Shown piece after piece: positions 51,854 through 61,115 of a stretch of 64,000 nucleotides of DNA (positions within the stretch are counted from its first letter, which is position 1; each line of letters begins with the position of its first letter). The DNA comes from Blautia hansenii DSM 20583. Lineage in GTDB: Bacteria > Bacillota > Clostridia > Lachnospirales > Lachnospiraceae. The stretch spans positions 442,501 through 506,500 of the forward strand of contig NZ_CP022413.2 in assembly GCF_002222595.2 (NCBI RefSeq), in the 5' to 3' direction. Both the position numbers and the translations under genes were made by a program. The notes under the pieces are model-generated. The model was not told where the DNA came from. It did not search any database and worked only from the letters and a program-made list of their open reading frames with translations.

Positions 51854-54232
51854 TTATTTTTTGAATTCTACAATTGTAACACCGGCATCACCTTCACCGA
51901 ATTCTGCCAGATGAAAATCTTTTACATATTTTAAGCGTTTTAAATAGTTGTGCACGCCTTTTCGAAGTGCACCGGTACCTTTTCCGTGAACAACACGGAC
52001 ACTGTTTAAATGAGCCAGATAGGCGTCATCTAAATATTTATCTAATTCTGCAATAGCCTCGTCTACGGTTTTTCCCAGAAGGTTGATTTCTGTGCGGATA
52101 GAAGCAGATTTGCTCATTCGTATTTTACCTGCACCGGTACGCTGTAATGATGGTGCGGTAATAACCGGTTCATCAATTAATTGCAAATCTGATAAATGTA
52201 CTTTGGAACGAAGAATTCCCATTTGTACAAAAACCATTCCTTTTGCATCCGGTTTAGAGCTTATGGTTCCTTTAACATTCAGACTTAATACTTTTACAGC
52301 ATCTCCCAGAGAAATATCCTTGGCAGTAAGTGTAGACTTTTTCTTTTCCGGTGTTTTAAGAGCCATTTTTTTGCCTGTCTGATCCATTTTTTTACGAAGT
52401 TCAGAACGTTTTTGCTCTAATTCTTTTGCAGACATAGACTCTTTTCCGGCTTTGTTGAAAATTTTCATGGTTTGGTCTGCATATTCTTTTGCCTCTCGCA
52501 AAATACGATGTGCTTCTTCATTGGCATCACGGAGGATACGTTCCTTTCGCTGCTCAAGTTTATCCTGTTTTTCTTCTAATTGTTTTTTCAGACTTTCAAT
52601 TTCTGTTTTATAACGGGCAATTTCGGCTTCTTCGGCTTCGATGGTTTTTCGGCTTTGCTCCAAAGTTGATAGAACATCTTCAAAGGACTCATCCTCCTGA
52701 CTGATTTGCTCTTTTGCCTTATCAATAATATAAGAAGGCAGCCCCAGCTTGCCGGAAATGGCAAAGGCATTACTTTTTCCCGGAATACCGATAAGCAGAC
52801 GATAAGTAGGACGCAGAGTTTCTACGTCAAATTCACAGGAAGCATTTTCAACTCCATGAGTAGAGAGTGCATATACTTTTAACTCACTGTAGTGAGTGGT
52901 TGCCATAGTGCGTATTCCCTGTGCATGAAGATGAGATAAAATAGCAATGGCAAGCGCAGCGCCTTCGGTAGGGTCTGTTCCTGCACCTAACTCATCAAAG
53001 AGAACCAGGGAGTCACGGTCTGCTTTTTCAATAAAACGTACTACATTTGTCATGTGAGAAGAAAAGGTACTGAGAGACTGTTCAATACTTTGTTCATCAC
53101 CGATATCAGCGTAAACTTCTTTAAAAATGCTGAGGCGTGAATTGTCAAAAGCAGGAATATGAAGTCCTGACTGTCCCATGAGAGTTAAAAGACCGATTGT
53201 TTTTAAGGAAACAGTTTTACCGCCGGTATTAGGACCTGTTACAACAAGAAGATCAAAATCTTCGCCCAGACGAACATCAATAGGCACGACTTTGTGCTTG
53301 TCAATCAGAGGATGGCGAGCTTTCTTTAAATCAATAATTCCTTTTGTGTTAAAGCGTGGCTCTGTAGCATTCTGTGCTTTTGCCAAAAGAGCTCTGGCAA
53401 AAATAAAGTCAAGCTGTGTCATGACTTTTAAATTATCTTCAATAGCTTCCAGATTTTCAGCGGCATATTGGCTTAGATTAGAAAGAATAATTTCAATTTC
53501 AGCCTGTTCCTTTACTTCCAATTCTCTTAAATCATTATTTAGCTTTACAATAGCCATAGGTTCTACAAAAACAGTGGAGCCTGTAGAAGACTGGTCGTGA
53601 ATCATACCGGGAACATGTCCTTTGTGCTCTGCTTTTACAGGAATACAGTAGCGACCGTTTCGCATGGTAACAACAGCATCTTGTAAATAAGTTCTGGCAG
53701 AACCACTGACATAAGAAGATAGCTGACTGTGAATTTTATCATTGGTATTCTTCATAGAACGGCGGATTTGCTTTAAGCCGGCGCTGGCATCATCTGCAAT
53801 TTCTTCTTCTGACAAAATACAGCGGCGGATTTCCAAAGCCAGTGGTGTCAGAGGCTGAAGAATTTCAAACATACCATCTAAGGAGTCTTGCTTTTCTTCT
53901 GCATTTTCTCGTCTTGCATAGGCTTTCGCACGATTTGTATTTTCTAAAAGGCTGCAAAGGGATAACAGTTCTCCTGTTCCTAAGGTACTGCCGATTTCCA
54001 GACGTTTTAAGGAACCTCTGATATCTTTTACTCCCCCAAAGGAAAGAGAACCCTTTTGATAAATTCTTGCTAATGCATCAGCAGTTTCTTGCTGCATAAT
54101 TTCAATTTCATTTAAATTATCCAAAGGGGTAAGATTTCGGCACAAATCTTTTCCACAGGAAGATGTGGCAAAGTTTTCCAGCATTTGAATAATTTTACTA
54201 TATTCTAAAGTTTTTAAAGCTTTTTCATTCAT
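51854..54232 (-). CDS. mutS2: Endonuclease MutS2
   Basis: 792 residues from the ATG at 54232 (AAGGTGAT upstream; a GTG nine bases earlier is in frame). MutS-like core and ATPase with Walker A TGPNTGGKTVSLK, DELGAGTDPTEGAAL and ATTHYSELK. A coiled-coil KOW-like connector precedes the C-terminal Smr nuclease domain (EINLLGKTVDEAI; VRVVHGKGTGALRKG). In Bacillus, MutS2 also splits collided ribosomes. No mismatch-binding N-domain, as expected. Confidence 0.95.
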   Translation of the reverse strand: MNEKALKTLEYSKIIQMLENFATSSCGKDLCRNLTPLDNLNEIEIMQQETADALARIYQKGSLSFGGVKDIRGSLKRLEIGSTLGTGELLSLCSLLENTNRAKAYARRENAEEKQDSLDGMFEILQPLTPLALEIRRCILSEEEIADDASAGLKQIRRSMKNTNDKIHSQLSSYVSGSARTYLQDAVVTMRNGRYCIPVKAEHKGHVPGMIHDQSSTGSTVFVEPMAIVKLNNDLRELEVKEQAEIEIILSNLSQYAAENLEAIEDNLKVMTQLDFIFARALLAKAQNATEPRFNTKGIIDLKKARHPLIDKHKVVPIDVRLGEDFDLLVVTGPNTGGKTVSLKTIGLLTLMGQSGLHIPAFDNSRLSIFKEVYADIGDEQSIEQSLSTFSSHMTNVVRFIEKADRDSLVLFDELGAGTDPTEGAALAIAILSHLHAQGIRTMATTHYSELKVYALSTHGVENASCEFDVETLRPTYRLLIGIPGKSNAFAISGKLGLPSYIIDKAKEQISQEDESFEDVLSTLEQSRKTIEAEEAEIARYKTEIESLKKQLEEKQDKLEQRKERILRDANEEAHRILREAKEYADQTMKIFNKAGKESMSAKELEQKRSELRKKMDQTGKKMALKTPEKKKSTLTAKDISLGDAVKVLSLNVKGTISSKPDAKGMVFVQMGILRSKVHLSDLQLIDEPVITAPSLQRTGAGKIRMSKSASIRTEINLLGKTVDEAIAELDKYLDDAYLAHLNSVRVVHGKGTGALRKGVHNYLKRLKYVKDFHLAEFGEGDAGVTIVEFKK

Positions 54233-54285
54233 AAAAATCACCTTATTTAAATTCCATTATAGTTGATAAAACATCTCTATTAGAA

Positions 54286-54310
54286 AAAATAGGAAGTTAT
54301 GTCCTATTTT
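54286..54310. repeat. Partial relative of the 29430/39174 repeat
   Basis: AAAATAGGA, AGTTATG, TCCTATTTT keeps the TAGGA-7nt-TCCTA core of the longer repeats but lacks their GCTCCGCAAGGATGC tail. It lies between the divergent mutS2 and HtrA-like genes. Confidence 0.5.
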
Positions 54311-54424
54311 ACATTAAAATAAGAAGAAAGAAAAGGGACAGTATTAGAATTTTTTGTGTAATCTTCATGAAAAGTTCATAAACTTTTGTTATAATAAAAT
54401 ATAGTTTTATGTGGAGTGAGTGAC

Positions 54425-55702
54425 ATGGAGCAAAAGAAAAAAGAAAAATCTTATGAATTTCTAAAAGAAACGATCAAAGAAAAACCCATTGATAAAAAGA
54501 AAATAATGAAACATATTCTTAGGATTTTGGCATCCGGGGGACTTTTTGGACTGGCAGCATCGGCAGTTTTATTATTGGCAGCCCCGGAAATTAGAAAAAA
54601 CATAGAGGGAAAACAAGAACAGTCACAAATACAGTTTCCATCTGATACAGAGAACAGCGAGGAAAACACAAAAAATAATATACCAGAAGAACAAAGCTCC
54701 GAAGCTGGTTCGCAACCGGCTGCAGAAGAAGAACTTACACCAGAGAAGTATCAGAAATTGTTTGCAGACGTTTTTGCCACTGCCCAAGAAGCTAAAAAAT
54801 CTATGGTAAGAGTAAGAGGAAGTAAAAATGATGAAGAATGGTTTCAGACACCTTATGAAAGTGAAATTTCAGGTTTGCTGGTGGCAGAAAGTGGACAGGA
54901 GCTTTTTGTACTGACAGAATACAGAATTGTAGAAAACGTAGACAGAATACAGGTTGTGTTTTATGATGGGACAGTTACAGATGCCAGATTTTTAAAAGGT
55001 GATACCAATACAGGATTTGCTATTTTAAAAGTTCCCAAAGCAGGGATTTCAGCTGAGACAAAAGAAGTAATTACTATAGCACCATTGGGAGAGTCCTATG
55101 CAGTAGAACAAGGCAAACCTGTTCTTGCAATTGGAAGCCCTATGGGGTATAGTGACTCTGTTGGATATGGAATTATTACATCAACCTGTAATACTATATC
55201 AAAAACAGATGCAGAATATAGTCTTTTGACTACAGATATTGCAGGCAGCAGTCTGGGAAGCGGCGTTTTGTTGAATTTAGAAGGCGAAGTGATTGGTTTG
55301 ATTGCGCAGTCTTTTGCCAGAGAAGATACGCAAAATCTTGTAACCGGACTTGGCGTTTCGGAAGTAAAAGAGATGATACAGATTTTGTCCGATGAAACAA
55401 AAGATATTGTTTATTTGGGCATCACAGGTAAAAGTATTACCAAGGATATTTCTGAAAAGAAAGGGATACCGATTGGTGTTTTTGTAGAACAGGTAGAGGT
55501 AGATTCTCCGGCAATGCAGGTGGGAATTCAAAATGGCGATGTAATTATAGAGCTGAATGGTGAAAAAATAGAAACTGTAAAAGGTTACCGGCATCAGCTG
55601 AAATTCTGTAAAGCAGGACAGACAATTAAAGTAAAAGCCATGCGTCAGGGAACAGAGGGATATGTAGAAGTGGACTTTGATGTGACGCTGCAGGCGAGAT
55701 AG
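54425..55702 (+). CDS. HtrA-like PDZ protein with a degenerate protease triad
   Basis: 425 residues from the ATG at 54425 (GGAG eight bases before; GTG 54416 is the alternative). Cytosolic basic start, one helix (about 34-53), an acidic linker, a trypsin-fold domain (about 110-320) and a PDZ domain (about 328-425; VDSPAMQVGIQNGDVIIELN). Ser279 aligns with the HtrA nucleophile (GSSLGSG), but the His position is Arg167 (VLTEYRIV) and the Asp position is Gly197 (TNTGFAILK). It should be proteolytically inactive and act as a binding or scaffold protein at the cell surface. Confidence 0.82.
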   Translation: MEQKKKEKSYEFLKETIKEKPIDKKKIMKHILRILASGGLFGLAASAVLLLAAPEIRKNIEGKQEQSQIQFPSDTENSEENTKNNIPEEQSSEAGSQPAAEEELTPEKYQKLFADVFATAQEAKKSMVRVRGSKNDEEWFQTPYESEISGLLVAESGQELFVLTEYRIVENVDRIQVVFYDGTVTDARFLKGDTNTGFAILKVPKAGISAETKEVITIAPLGESYAVEQGKPVLAIGSPMGYSDSVGYGIITSTCNTISKTDAEYSLLTTDIAGSSLGSGVLLNLEGEVIGLIAQSFAREDTQNLVTGLGVSEVKEMIQILSDETKDIVYLGITGKSITKDISEKKGIPIGVFVEQVEVDSPAMQVGIQNGDVIIELNGEKIETVKGYRHQLKFCKAGQTIKVKAMRQGTEGYVEVDFDVTLQAR

Positions 55703-55715
55703 GAAGGATAGGAAA

Positions 55716-56663
55716 ATGAGATTTATCAGCGAACTTCATGAAGGAGAAAAACTTTCAGGGATTTATTTATGCAAACATAAACAGGCAGCAGTGACAAAGA
55801 ATGGAAAATCTTATGAAAATGTGATTTTACAGGATAAGACAGGAACGATTGATGCAAAAATCTGGGAGCCAAATTCTCTTGGGATTGATGAGTTTGATGC
55901 TTTAGATTATATTGATGTAGTGGGAGATGTTACCAGTTTTCAGGGAAATCTTCAGGTGAGTATTAAAAGAGTCAGAAAAGCTTCTGAGGGAGAATATGAA
56001 CCGGGAAATTATCTTCCTGTTAGTAATAAAGATATTGAGACAATGTATCAGGAACTTTTGGGAATGATTAATCAGATAAAAAATCCGTATTTTCATCAGT
56101 TGCTGTTAGCATTTTTTAAGGAAGATGCTGGATTTGTTAAAACTTTTAAAGGAAATTCAGCAGCCAAAAGTGTACATCATGGTTTTATAGGTGGACTTTT
56201 GGAGCATACCGTCAGTGTGGCAAATCTGTGTCTTTATTACTGTGGAACTTATAGTATTTTAAATAAAGATTTGCTCATTACTGCAGCCCTTCTTCATGAT
56301 ATTGGAAAGACAAAAGAACTCAGTGCATTTCCTATGAATGATTACACAGATGACGGACAGCTTTTAGGGCATATTATGATTGGTGCAGAGATGATTCATG
56401 ATAAGGCAAAGGAAATTCCGGGATTTCCTTATAAGCTGGAAAGTGAATTAAAGCATTGCATTCTGGCGCATCATGGGGAGCTGGAATATGGTTCACCGAA
56501 AAAACCGGCACTTGCAGAAGCAGTTGCTCTTAATATGGCAGATAATACAGACGCAAAAATGGAAACTTTGACAGAAATTTTTGCAGCAGCGCCAAACCAG
56601 AAGGAATGGCTGGGATATAATCGGTTATTCGAGTCTAATTTTAGAAAATCAAGTTGCGAGTAA
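55716..56663 (+). CDS. yhaM: YhaM-like 3'-5' exoribonuclease (OB fold plus HD domain)
   Basis: 315 residues. N-terminal OB-type nucleic-acid domain (VILQDKTGTIDAKIWEPN; VVGDVTSFQGNLQVSIKRV) followed by an HD hydrolase domain (SVHHGFIGGLLEHTVSVANL; LLHDIGKTKEL; HCILAHHGELEYGSPK). This matches YhaM/CbfA-type RNA exonucleases of Firmicutes in order and length. It starts 13 bp after the HtrA-like gene. Confidence 0.88.
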   Translation: MRFISELHEGEKLSGIYLCKHKQAAVTKNGKSYENVILQDKTGTIDAKIWEPNSLGIDEFDALDYIDVVGDVTSFQGNLQVSIKRVRKASEGEYEPGNYLPVSNKDIETMYQELLGMINQIKNPYFHQLLLAFFKEDAGFVKTFKGNSAAKSVHHGFIGGLLEHTVSVANLCLYYCGTYSILNKDLLITAALLHDIGKTKELSAFPMNDYTDDGQLLGHIMIGAEMIHDKAKEIPGFPYKLESELKHCILAHHGELEYGSPKKPALAEAVALNMADNTDAKMETLTEIFAAAPNQKEWLGYNRLFESNFRKSSCE

Positions 56664-56672
56664 TTTTAAAGC

Positions 56673-56716
56673 GGAGCTGTTGCATGGAGTTTTTCATGCA
56701 GCAACTCCTTCTTTTC
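56673..56716 (+). terminator. Terminator after the YhaM-like gene
   Basis: A 14-bp stem with one mismatch (56673-56686 with 56695-56708) is followed by TTCTTTTC. It lies just before the rlmD ribosome site. Confidence 0.75.
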
Positions 56717-56730
56717 AGATAGGAGAGTTT

Positions 56731-58107
56731 ATGGAATTTAAAAAGAATGATTTGGTAACAGTAAAAATCGAAGATATGGGGCATGACGGCGAAGGAATTG
56801 GAAAGGCAGAGGGTTATACTCTGTTTATTAAAGACACAGTAATTGGTGATGTGGTAGAAGCTAAAATTATGAAAATGAAGAAAAATTATGGGTATGCAAG
56901 GCTTGTACGTGTGTTAGAGGCTTCCAAAGACAGAACAGAGCCGAAATGTTCTGTGGCAAGAGCCTGTGGAGGCTGCCAGTTACAGTTTTTAACTTATGAA
57001 AAACAGTTGGAATTTAAGAAAAATAAAGTGGTAGGAAATCTGGAGAGGATAGGCGGATTTTCTGATATTCCAGTCGAAAAAGTAATAGGAATGGAAAATC
57101 CATGGCGCTATCGAAACAAGGCACAGTTTCCGGTAGGGAAAGATAAGGAAGGAAATCTGATTACAGGATTTTATGCAGGAAGAACCCACTCTATTATTCC
57201 GAATACTAACTGTTATTTGGGAGTTGAGGTAAACGAAGAAATTTTAAATGCAGTGCTGGATTACATGAGAGAAAATCATGTTGAGCCTTATGATGAAGTT
57301 ACCGGTAAAGGGCTTGTTCGCCATATTTTAATCCGGTATGGATTTAAAACAAAGGAAATTATGGTTTGTATTATTATAAATGGAAGGAAAATTCCAAATG
57401 CGGCAGGACTGGTAGAGAAACTGAAAGATATTTCCGGAATGACAAGCATTACCTTAAATGTAAATACAAAGCGTAACAATGTGATTTTAGGAAATGAAAT
57501 TTTACCTTTATGGGGGAAAGATTATATTACAGACTATATTGGAGAGGTAAAATATCAGATTTCTCCTCTTTCATTTTATCAGGTAAATCCTGTGCAGACA
57601 GAAAAACTTTATGGGACAGCGTTGAAATACGCAGGACTTACAGGCAAGGAAACGGTCTGGGATTTATACTGTGGAATTGGTACAATTTCTCTGTTTTTGG
57701 CACAGAAAGCGAAAAAAGTTTATGGTGTGGAAATTGTTCCGGCGGCGATTGAAGATGCAAGAAAAAATGCAGAGATTAACGGCATTGAAAATGCGGAATT
57801 TTTTGTGGGTAAGGCAGAAGAAGTTTTGCCTGCAAAATATAAAGAAGATGGTGTATATGCAGATGTGATTGTAGTGGACCCGCCAAGAAAAGGTTGTGAT
57901 GGAGCTCTGATTGAAACCATGTTGTCTATGAAGCCGGAGAGAATTGTGTATGTAAGCTGTGACTCTGCTACACTGGCGAGGGATTTGAAGGTGCTGTGTG
58001 AGAAGGAGTATCAGGTGGAGAAAGTGGCTGTGTGCGATATGTTTCCGGGAAGTGTGCATGTGGAGACGGTTGTTCTGATGATGTATTGTGGTGATAAGAG
58101 GAAATAG
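56731..58107 (+). CDS. rlmD: RlmD/RlmCD-type 23S rRNA (uracil-5-)-methyltransferase
   Basis: 458 residues from the ATG at 56731 (TAGGAGAG upstream; the open frame back to 56581 overlaps the previous gene and the terminator). A TRAM domain (VKIEDMGHDGEGIGKAEGYT) is followed by iron-sulfur cysteines (CSVARACGGCQLQF), the SAM site DLYCGIGTISLFLA, DPPRKGCD and catalytic Cys in YVSCDSATLARDL. In Firmicutes one such enzyme may methylate both U747 and U1939. Confidence 0.92.
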   Translation: MEFKKNDLVTVKIEDMGHDGEGIGKAEGYTLFIKDTVIGDVVEAKIMKMKKNYGYARLVRVLEASKDRTEPKCSVARACGGCQLQFLTYEKQLEFKKNKVVGNLERIGGFSDIPVEKVIGMENPWRYRNKAQFPVGKDKEGNLITGFYAGRTHSIIPNTNCYLGVEVNEEILNAVLDYMRENHVEPYDEVTGKGLVRHILIRYGFKTKEIMVCIIINGRKIPNAAGLVEKLKDISGMTSITLNVNTKRNNVILGNEILPLWGKDYITDYIGEVKYQISPLSFYQVNPVQTEKLYGTALKYAGLTGKETVWDLYCGIGTISLFLAQKAKKVYGVEIVPAAIEDARKNAEINGIENAEFFVGKAEEVLPAKYKEDGVYADVIVVDPPRKGCDGALIETMLSMKPERIVYVSCDSATLARDLKVLCEKEYQVEKVAVCDMFPGSVHVETVVLMMYCGDKRK

Positions 58108-58182
58108 GACGGTTATACCATAAAATGTTGTGGTTTTTGAGCGTAAATCGAGCAAAAAATGGGGCAAAGAAAACCAATAAAC

Positions 58183-58199
58183 CACCTGCTATGCAGGTG
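58183..58199 (+). mobile_element. IS200-like left-end hairpin
   Basis: CACCTGC-tat-GCAGGTG (58183-58199) is a subterminal hairpin of the kind TnpA recognises, about 100 bp before the transposase start. The region 58108-58297 otherwise has no gene. The outer IS boundary is not determined. Confidence 0.5.
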
Positions 58200-58297
58200 T
58201 GTTCCCAGATAGCTTTAGCTTCAAGTAAAAAACCTCCTGTTGTATAATAAGTGTAGGTTCGCCAACCGCACAAAATTATACAAAGAAGGTTATCCTA

Positions 58298-58513
58298 ATG
58301 GACAAAAATAGTTTAGCACATACGAAGTGGGAATGTAAGTACCATATTGTATTTGCACCAAAATATAGAAGAAAAGTTATTTATAAACAGATACGAGCAG
58401 ATATTGGACATATCTTAAGTGAACTATGTAAGAGAAAAGGGATTGAAATAATAGAAGCAGAAGCGTGCCCAGATCATATACATATGTTTGTAAGAATACC
58501 TCCGAAATATGTA
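58298..58513 (+). pseudogene. tnpA: IS200-type Y1 transposase TnpA, truncated
   Basis: About 72 residues match the N-terminal half of IS200 transposases: AHTKWECKYHIVFAPKYRRK, then EAEACPDHIHMFVRIPPKY with the HUH metal pair H60/H62. The catalytic tyrosine half is gone; the frame continues to 58654 through unrelated sequence. GAAGG precedes the ATG. It cannot transpose by itself. Confidence 0.8.
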
Positions 58514-58660
58514 TTTGAAAGACCGGAGCAATGCACAGGGACAATGCTATCCAGCGATTGGTACCATCGCAAAGGAACTACATCTGTCCTCTTGGTGGCG
58601 TATGGATTATGTCACTGCGGCGTATCCAGAAGGGATCACCTGAAGAAATCCTAATAGACA
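58514..58660 (+). pseudogene. Remnant of an HTH/replication-type element protein
   Basis: Shifted by one base relative to tnpA, the sequence reads LKDRSNAQGQCYPAIGTIAK, then ELHLS, the typical YPAIGTIAKEL helix-turn-helix start of replication-initiator-like proteins on clostridial integrative elements. It breaks into unrelated coding-like sequence (WWRMDYVTAAYPEG) at once. No start or full domain remains. Confidence 0.45.
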
Positions 58661-58670
58661 GAGAAAAAGA

Positions 58671-58690
58671 ACCACCTTCCGTGAAAGGTG
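58671..58690 (-). terminator. Terminator of the small HTH gene
   Basis: On the minus strand CCACCTT and AAGGTGG form a 7-bp stem followed by TTCTTTTTC. Confidence 0.8.
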
Positions 58691-58698
58691 GCAGTCTC

Positions 58699-58947
58699 TT
58701 ATCTGTTGTTCAGCATCTCCTGAATTGCTGTGCGGATAACAGATTTATCACGGTCGTTCAGTCGCATATACTGACGCAAATGAATATCGATGCTTGGACG
58801 CTTTTCCTCGTTCTCTAAAGCCATAAGGAAGCGGGCGGTAATTTCCACTTTTTCCGCAACCTCTTCCTGTGTTCGATTTGCATCTACACGGTATTTTTTG
58901 AAGATAGGCCCGATGTAGGAAATATCCATTTTTTCTGTTTCAGCCAC
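58699..58947 (-). CDS. Small XRE-type helix-turn-helix regulator
   Basis: 82 residues from a GTG at 58947 (GGAGGTGA upstream). The HTH is FKKYRVDANRTQEEVAEKVE, then ITARFLMALENEEKRPS, the form found in regulators of Tn1549/Tn916-like integrative elements. The C-terminal part is helical. It stands alone between IS200 remains and the hcp locus and is probably a leftover control gene of a lost element. Confidence 0.75.
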   Translation of the reverse strand: MAETEKMDISYIGPIFKKYRVDANRTQEEVAEKVEITARFLMALENEEKRPSIDIHLRQYMRLNDRDKSVIRTAIQEMLNNR

Positions 58948-59080
58948 TATCAGTTCACCTCCAATACCATTTTACAGTTCAGGTATCGAGGCGTGAACGT
59001 TCTGCGAGTTCGTGAATAACACGAAATATGAAAAAAGGTGCCATATAAAGTAACACCATATTTAACAAATGTAAAAAAAT

Positions 59081-59132
59081 AAAAAGACAACTTTGCTATT
59101 CTGATTTTACAGAAGCAAAGTTGTCTTTTTTA
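59081..59132. terminator. Strong bidirectional terminator after hcp
   Basis: A perfect 17-bp stem (59081-59097 with 59114-59130) bears A runs and T runs on both sides. It ends the hcp operon on the minus strand. Confidence 0.9.
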
Positions 59133-59145
59133 TTTATGCATGAGT

Positions 59146-60774
59146 TTAAAAAAAGAATTTCAGATCTTCTTCTACTGTGCTAATTCCCGCAATACCAAAG
59201 TTCTCGACCAAAACTTTTGCCACATTGGGGCTGAGGAATGCCGGGAGAGTGGGACCGAGATGGATATTCTTCACGCCAAGATACAGAAGCGCCAGCAGAA
59301 CGATGACAGCCTTCTGCTCATACCACGCAATGTTGTAGGCGATGGGCAGGTCGTTGATATCGTCCAGACCGAAAACTTCCTTGAGCTTCAAAGCAATGAC
59401 AGCCAGAGAATACGAATCGTTGCACTGCCCGGCGTCCAGAACACGAGGAATGCCGTTGATGTCGCCCAAAGGCAGTTTGTTGTATTTGTATTTCGCGCAT
59501 CCGGCTGTCAAGATCACAGCATCTTTCGGCAGTGCCTTGGCAAATTCGGTATAGTATTCCCGGCTCTTGGCACGGCCGTCACAGCCCGCCATCACAACGA
59601 ACTTTTTGATCGCGCCGCTTTTTACCGCATCGACCACTTGATCCGCCAGAGCCAGAACCTGCGCGTGTGCAAATCCGCCGATCAGCTCTCCTGTTTCAAT
59701 TTCGGTAGGTGTAGCGCATCTTTTGGCGTGTTCAATGATAACGGAAAAATCCTTCTGCTCCCCGATTTCCCCTGAAATATGGGTACATCCCGGATATCCT
59801 GCTGCGCCAGTAGTGTAGAGTCTGTCTTTGTAGCTGTCTTTAGGAGGCACGATGCAGTTGGTGGTCATCAGGATAGGACCGTTGAAGGATTCAAATTCCT
59901 CCTTCTGCTTCCACCACGCATTGCCGTAGTTGCCGATAAAGTTGGGATACTTTTTGAATGCCGGGTAATAGTGGGCAGGGAGCATCTCGGAATGGGTATA
60001 AACATCCACGCCGGTTCCCTGTGTCTGCTCCAGCAGCATTTCCAAATCCCGCAGGTCGTGACCGGAAACCAGAATACCGCGATTTGTCCCAACGCCAATA
60101 TTTACTTTCGTAATTTCAGGATTTCCATAGGCTTCCGTGTTGGCCTTGTCCAGCAGAGCCATACCGGATACGCCGTGTTTTCCGGTTTCCATTGTCAGAG
60201 CAATCAATTCTTCTACGCTGAGATTGTCATCCAGTGTAGCTGCCAGCGCCCGCTGAAGGAAGGCATCGACCTCCTCATCATCCTTCAGTAGAACGTTTGC
60301 GTGTTTGGAGTATGCGGACAATCCCTTCAGACCGTAGGTAATCAGTTCTCGCAGAGAACGGATATCCTCATTTTCAGTAGAAAGAACACCGACAGTTGCG
60401 GCTTTTTCTTCCCAATTGCCAGAGCCATTCCATTTTGCCGCTTTGGGCAGACCGGAAGGATCGGCAATCTGCGCCAACAGCACATCTTTTTCAATCAGTG
60501 TGGCGCGGATTATTGCCTCAATGTTCTCTTTGTCAAAATTTGCATTGGTGATGGTGGTGAACAGATTCAGGGTAATCAAGTGATTGATTTCCGCAGATAC
60601 CTGCTTCCCTTCCTGACGCAGTGCAGTTGTAACAGCTGAAATCCCTTTTGTGACATAGACCAGCAGATCCTGCATAGCTGCCACATCAGGCTTCTTCCCG
60701 CATACACCGGACATGGTGCAACCTTTGCACCCGGCGGTTTCCTGACACTGATAGCAAAACATTTTTTGTTCCAT
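59146..60774 (-). CDS. hcp: Hybrid cluster protein (hydroxylamine/NO reductase)
   Basis: 542 residues. N-terminal 4Fe-4S ligands Cys7, 10, 19 and 25 (C-x2-C-x8-C-x5-C in [15 protein letters not shown] and following GVC). Hybrid-cluster blocks include [48 protein letters not shown] and [19 protein letters not shown]. It detoxifies nitric oxide or hydroxylamine in anaerobes. Last gene of a minus-strand operon with ferredoxin and a 4Fe-4S protein. GC content is clearly above the neighbouring chromosome, which suggests horizontal origin. GGAGG precedes the ATG. Confidence 0.95.
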   Translation of the reverse strand: MEQKMFCYQCQETAGCKGCTMSGVCGKKPDVAAMQDLLVYVTKGISAVTTALRQEGKQVSAEINHLITLNLFTTITNANFDKENIEAIIRATLIEKDVLLAQIADPSGLPKAAKWNGSGNWEEKAATVGVLSTENEDIRSLRELITYGLKGLSAYSKHANVLLKDDEEVDAFLQRALAATLDDNLSVEELIALTMETGKHGVSGMALLDKANTEAYGNPEITKVNIGVGTNRGILVSGHDLRDLEMLLEQTQGTGVDVYTHSEMLPAHYYPAFKKYPNFIGNYGNAWWKQKEEFESFNGPILMTTNCIVPPKDSYKDRLYTTGAAGYPGCTHISGEIGEQKDFSVIIEHAKRCATPTEIETGELIGGFAHAQVLALADQVVDAVKSGAIKKFVVMAGCDGRAKSREYYTEFAKALPKDAVILTAGCAKYKYNKLPLGDINGIPRVLDAGQCNDSYSLAVIALKLKEVFGLDDINDLPIAYNIAWYEQKAVIVLLALLYLGVKNIHLGPTLPAFLSPNVAKVLVENFGIAGISTVEEDLKFFF

Positions 60775-60853
60775 AATAGACCTCCTAAAAACTTTTAAAA
60801 TTTGAAATGATGTAGTTACTTTTCAATCAAAAAAGTATATAGATGCGCTTGAA

Positions 60854-61042
60854 TTAATCTTCCCAAGCGATTGCAGACACAGGACACGAATCAATTGCAT
60901 CCTGCACGGCGCTTTGATTGTCATCGTTTGCTGGTTGGTATGCTTCCGCCTTCTCGTGCTCATTCATACGAAAAACTTCGTTGCAGATCCCACAGCAAAG
61001 CCCGCAGCCAATGCAGAGATTCTGATCTACTTTTATTTTCAT
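60854..61042 (-). CDS. 4Fe-4S ferredoxin
   Basis: 62 residues from the ATG at 61042 (GAGGGA upstream; the frame extends to 61063). One cluster: CIGCGLCCGIC near the start and CPVSAIAW at the end, with an acidic middle (NEHEKAEAYQPANDDNQS). Lying between the 4Fe-4S protein and hcp, it probably hands electrons to Hcp in the role Hcr plays in enterobacteria. Confidence 0.9.
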   Translation of the reverse strand: MKIKVDQNLCIGCGLCCGICNEVFRMNEHEKAEAYQPANDDNQSAVQDAIDSCPVSAIAWED

Positions 61043-61115
61043 AAAATCACTTCCCTCTGTCAATTTGTTTTTGTCTGTCGGATATATTCCAAAAACTGAA
61101 GAACCGAATCAGAGG

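Noticed and set aside
59140..60639. Plus-strand ORFs across hcp (211, 170 and 112 codons)
   Set aside because: They are mirror frames of the GC-rich hcp gene, whose cluster-ligand motifs are intact on the minus strand.
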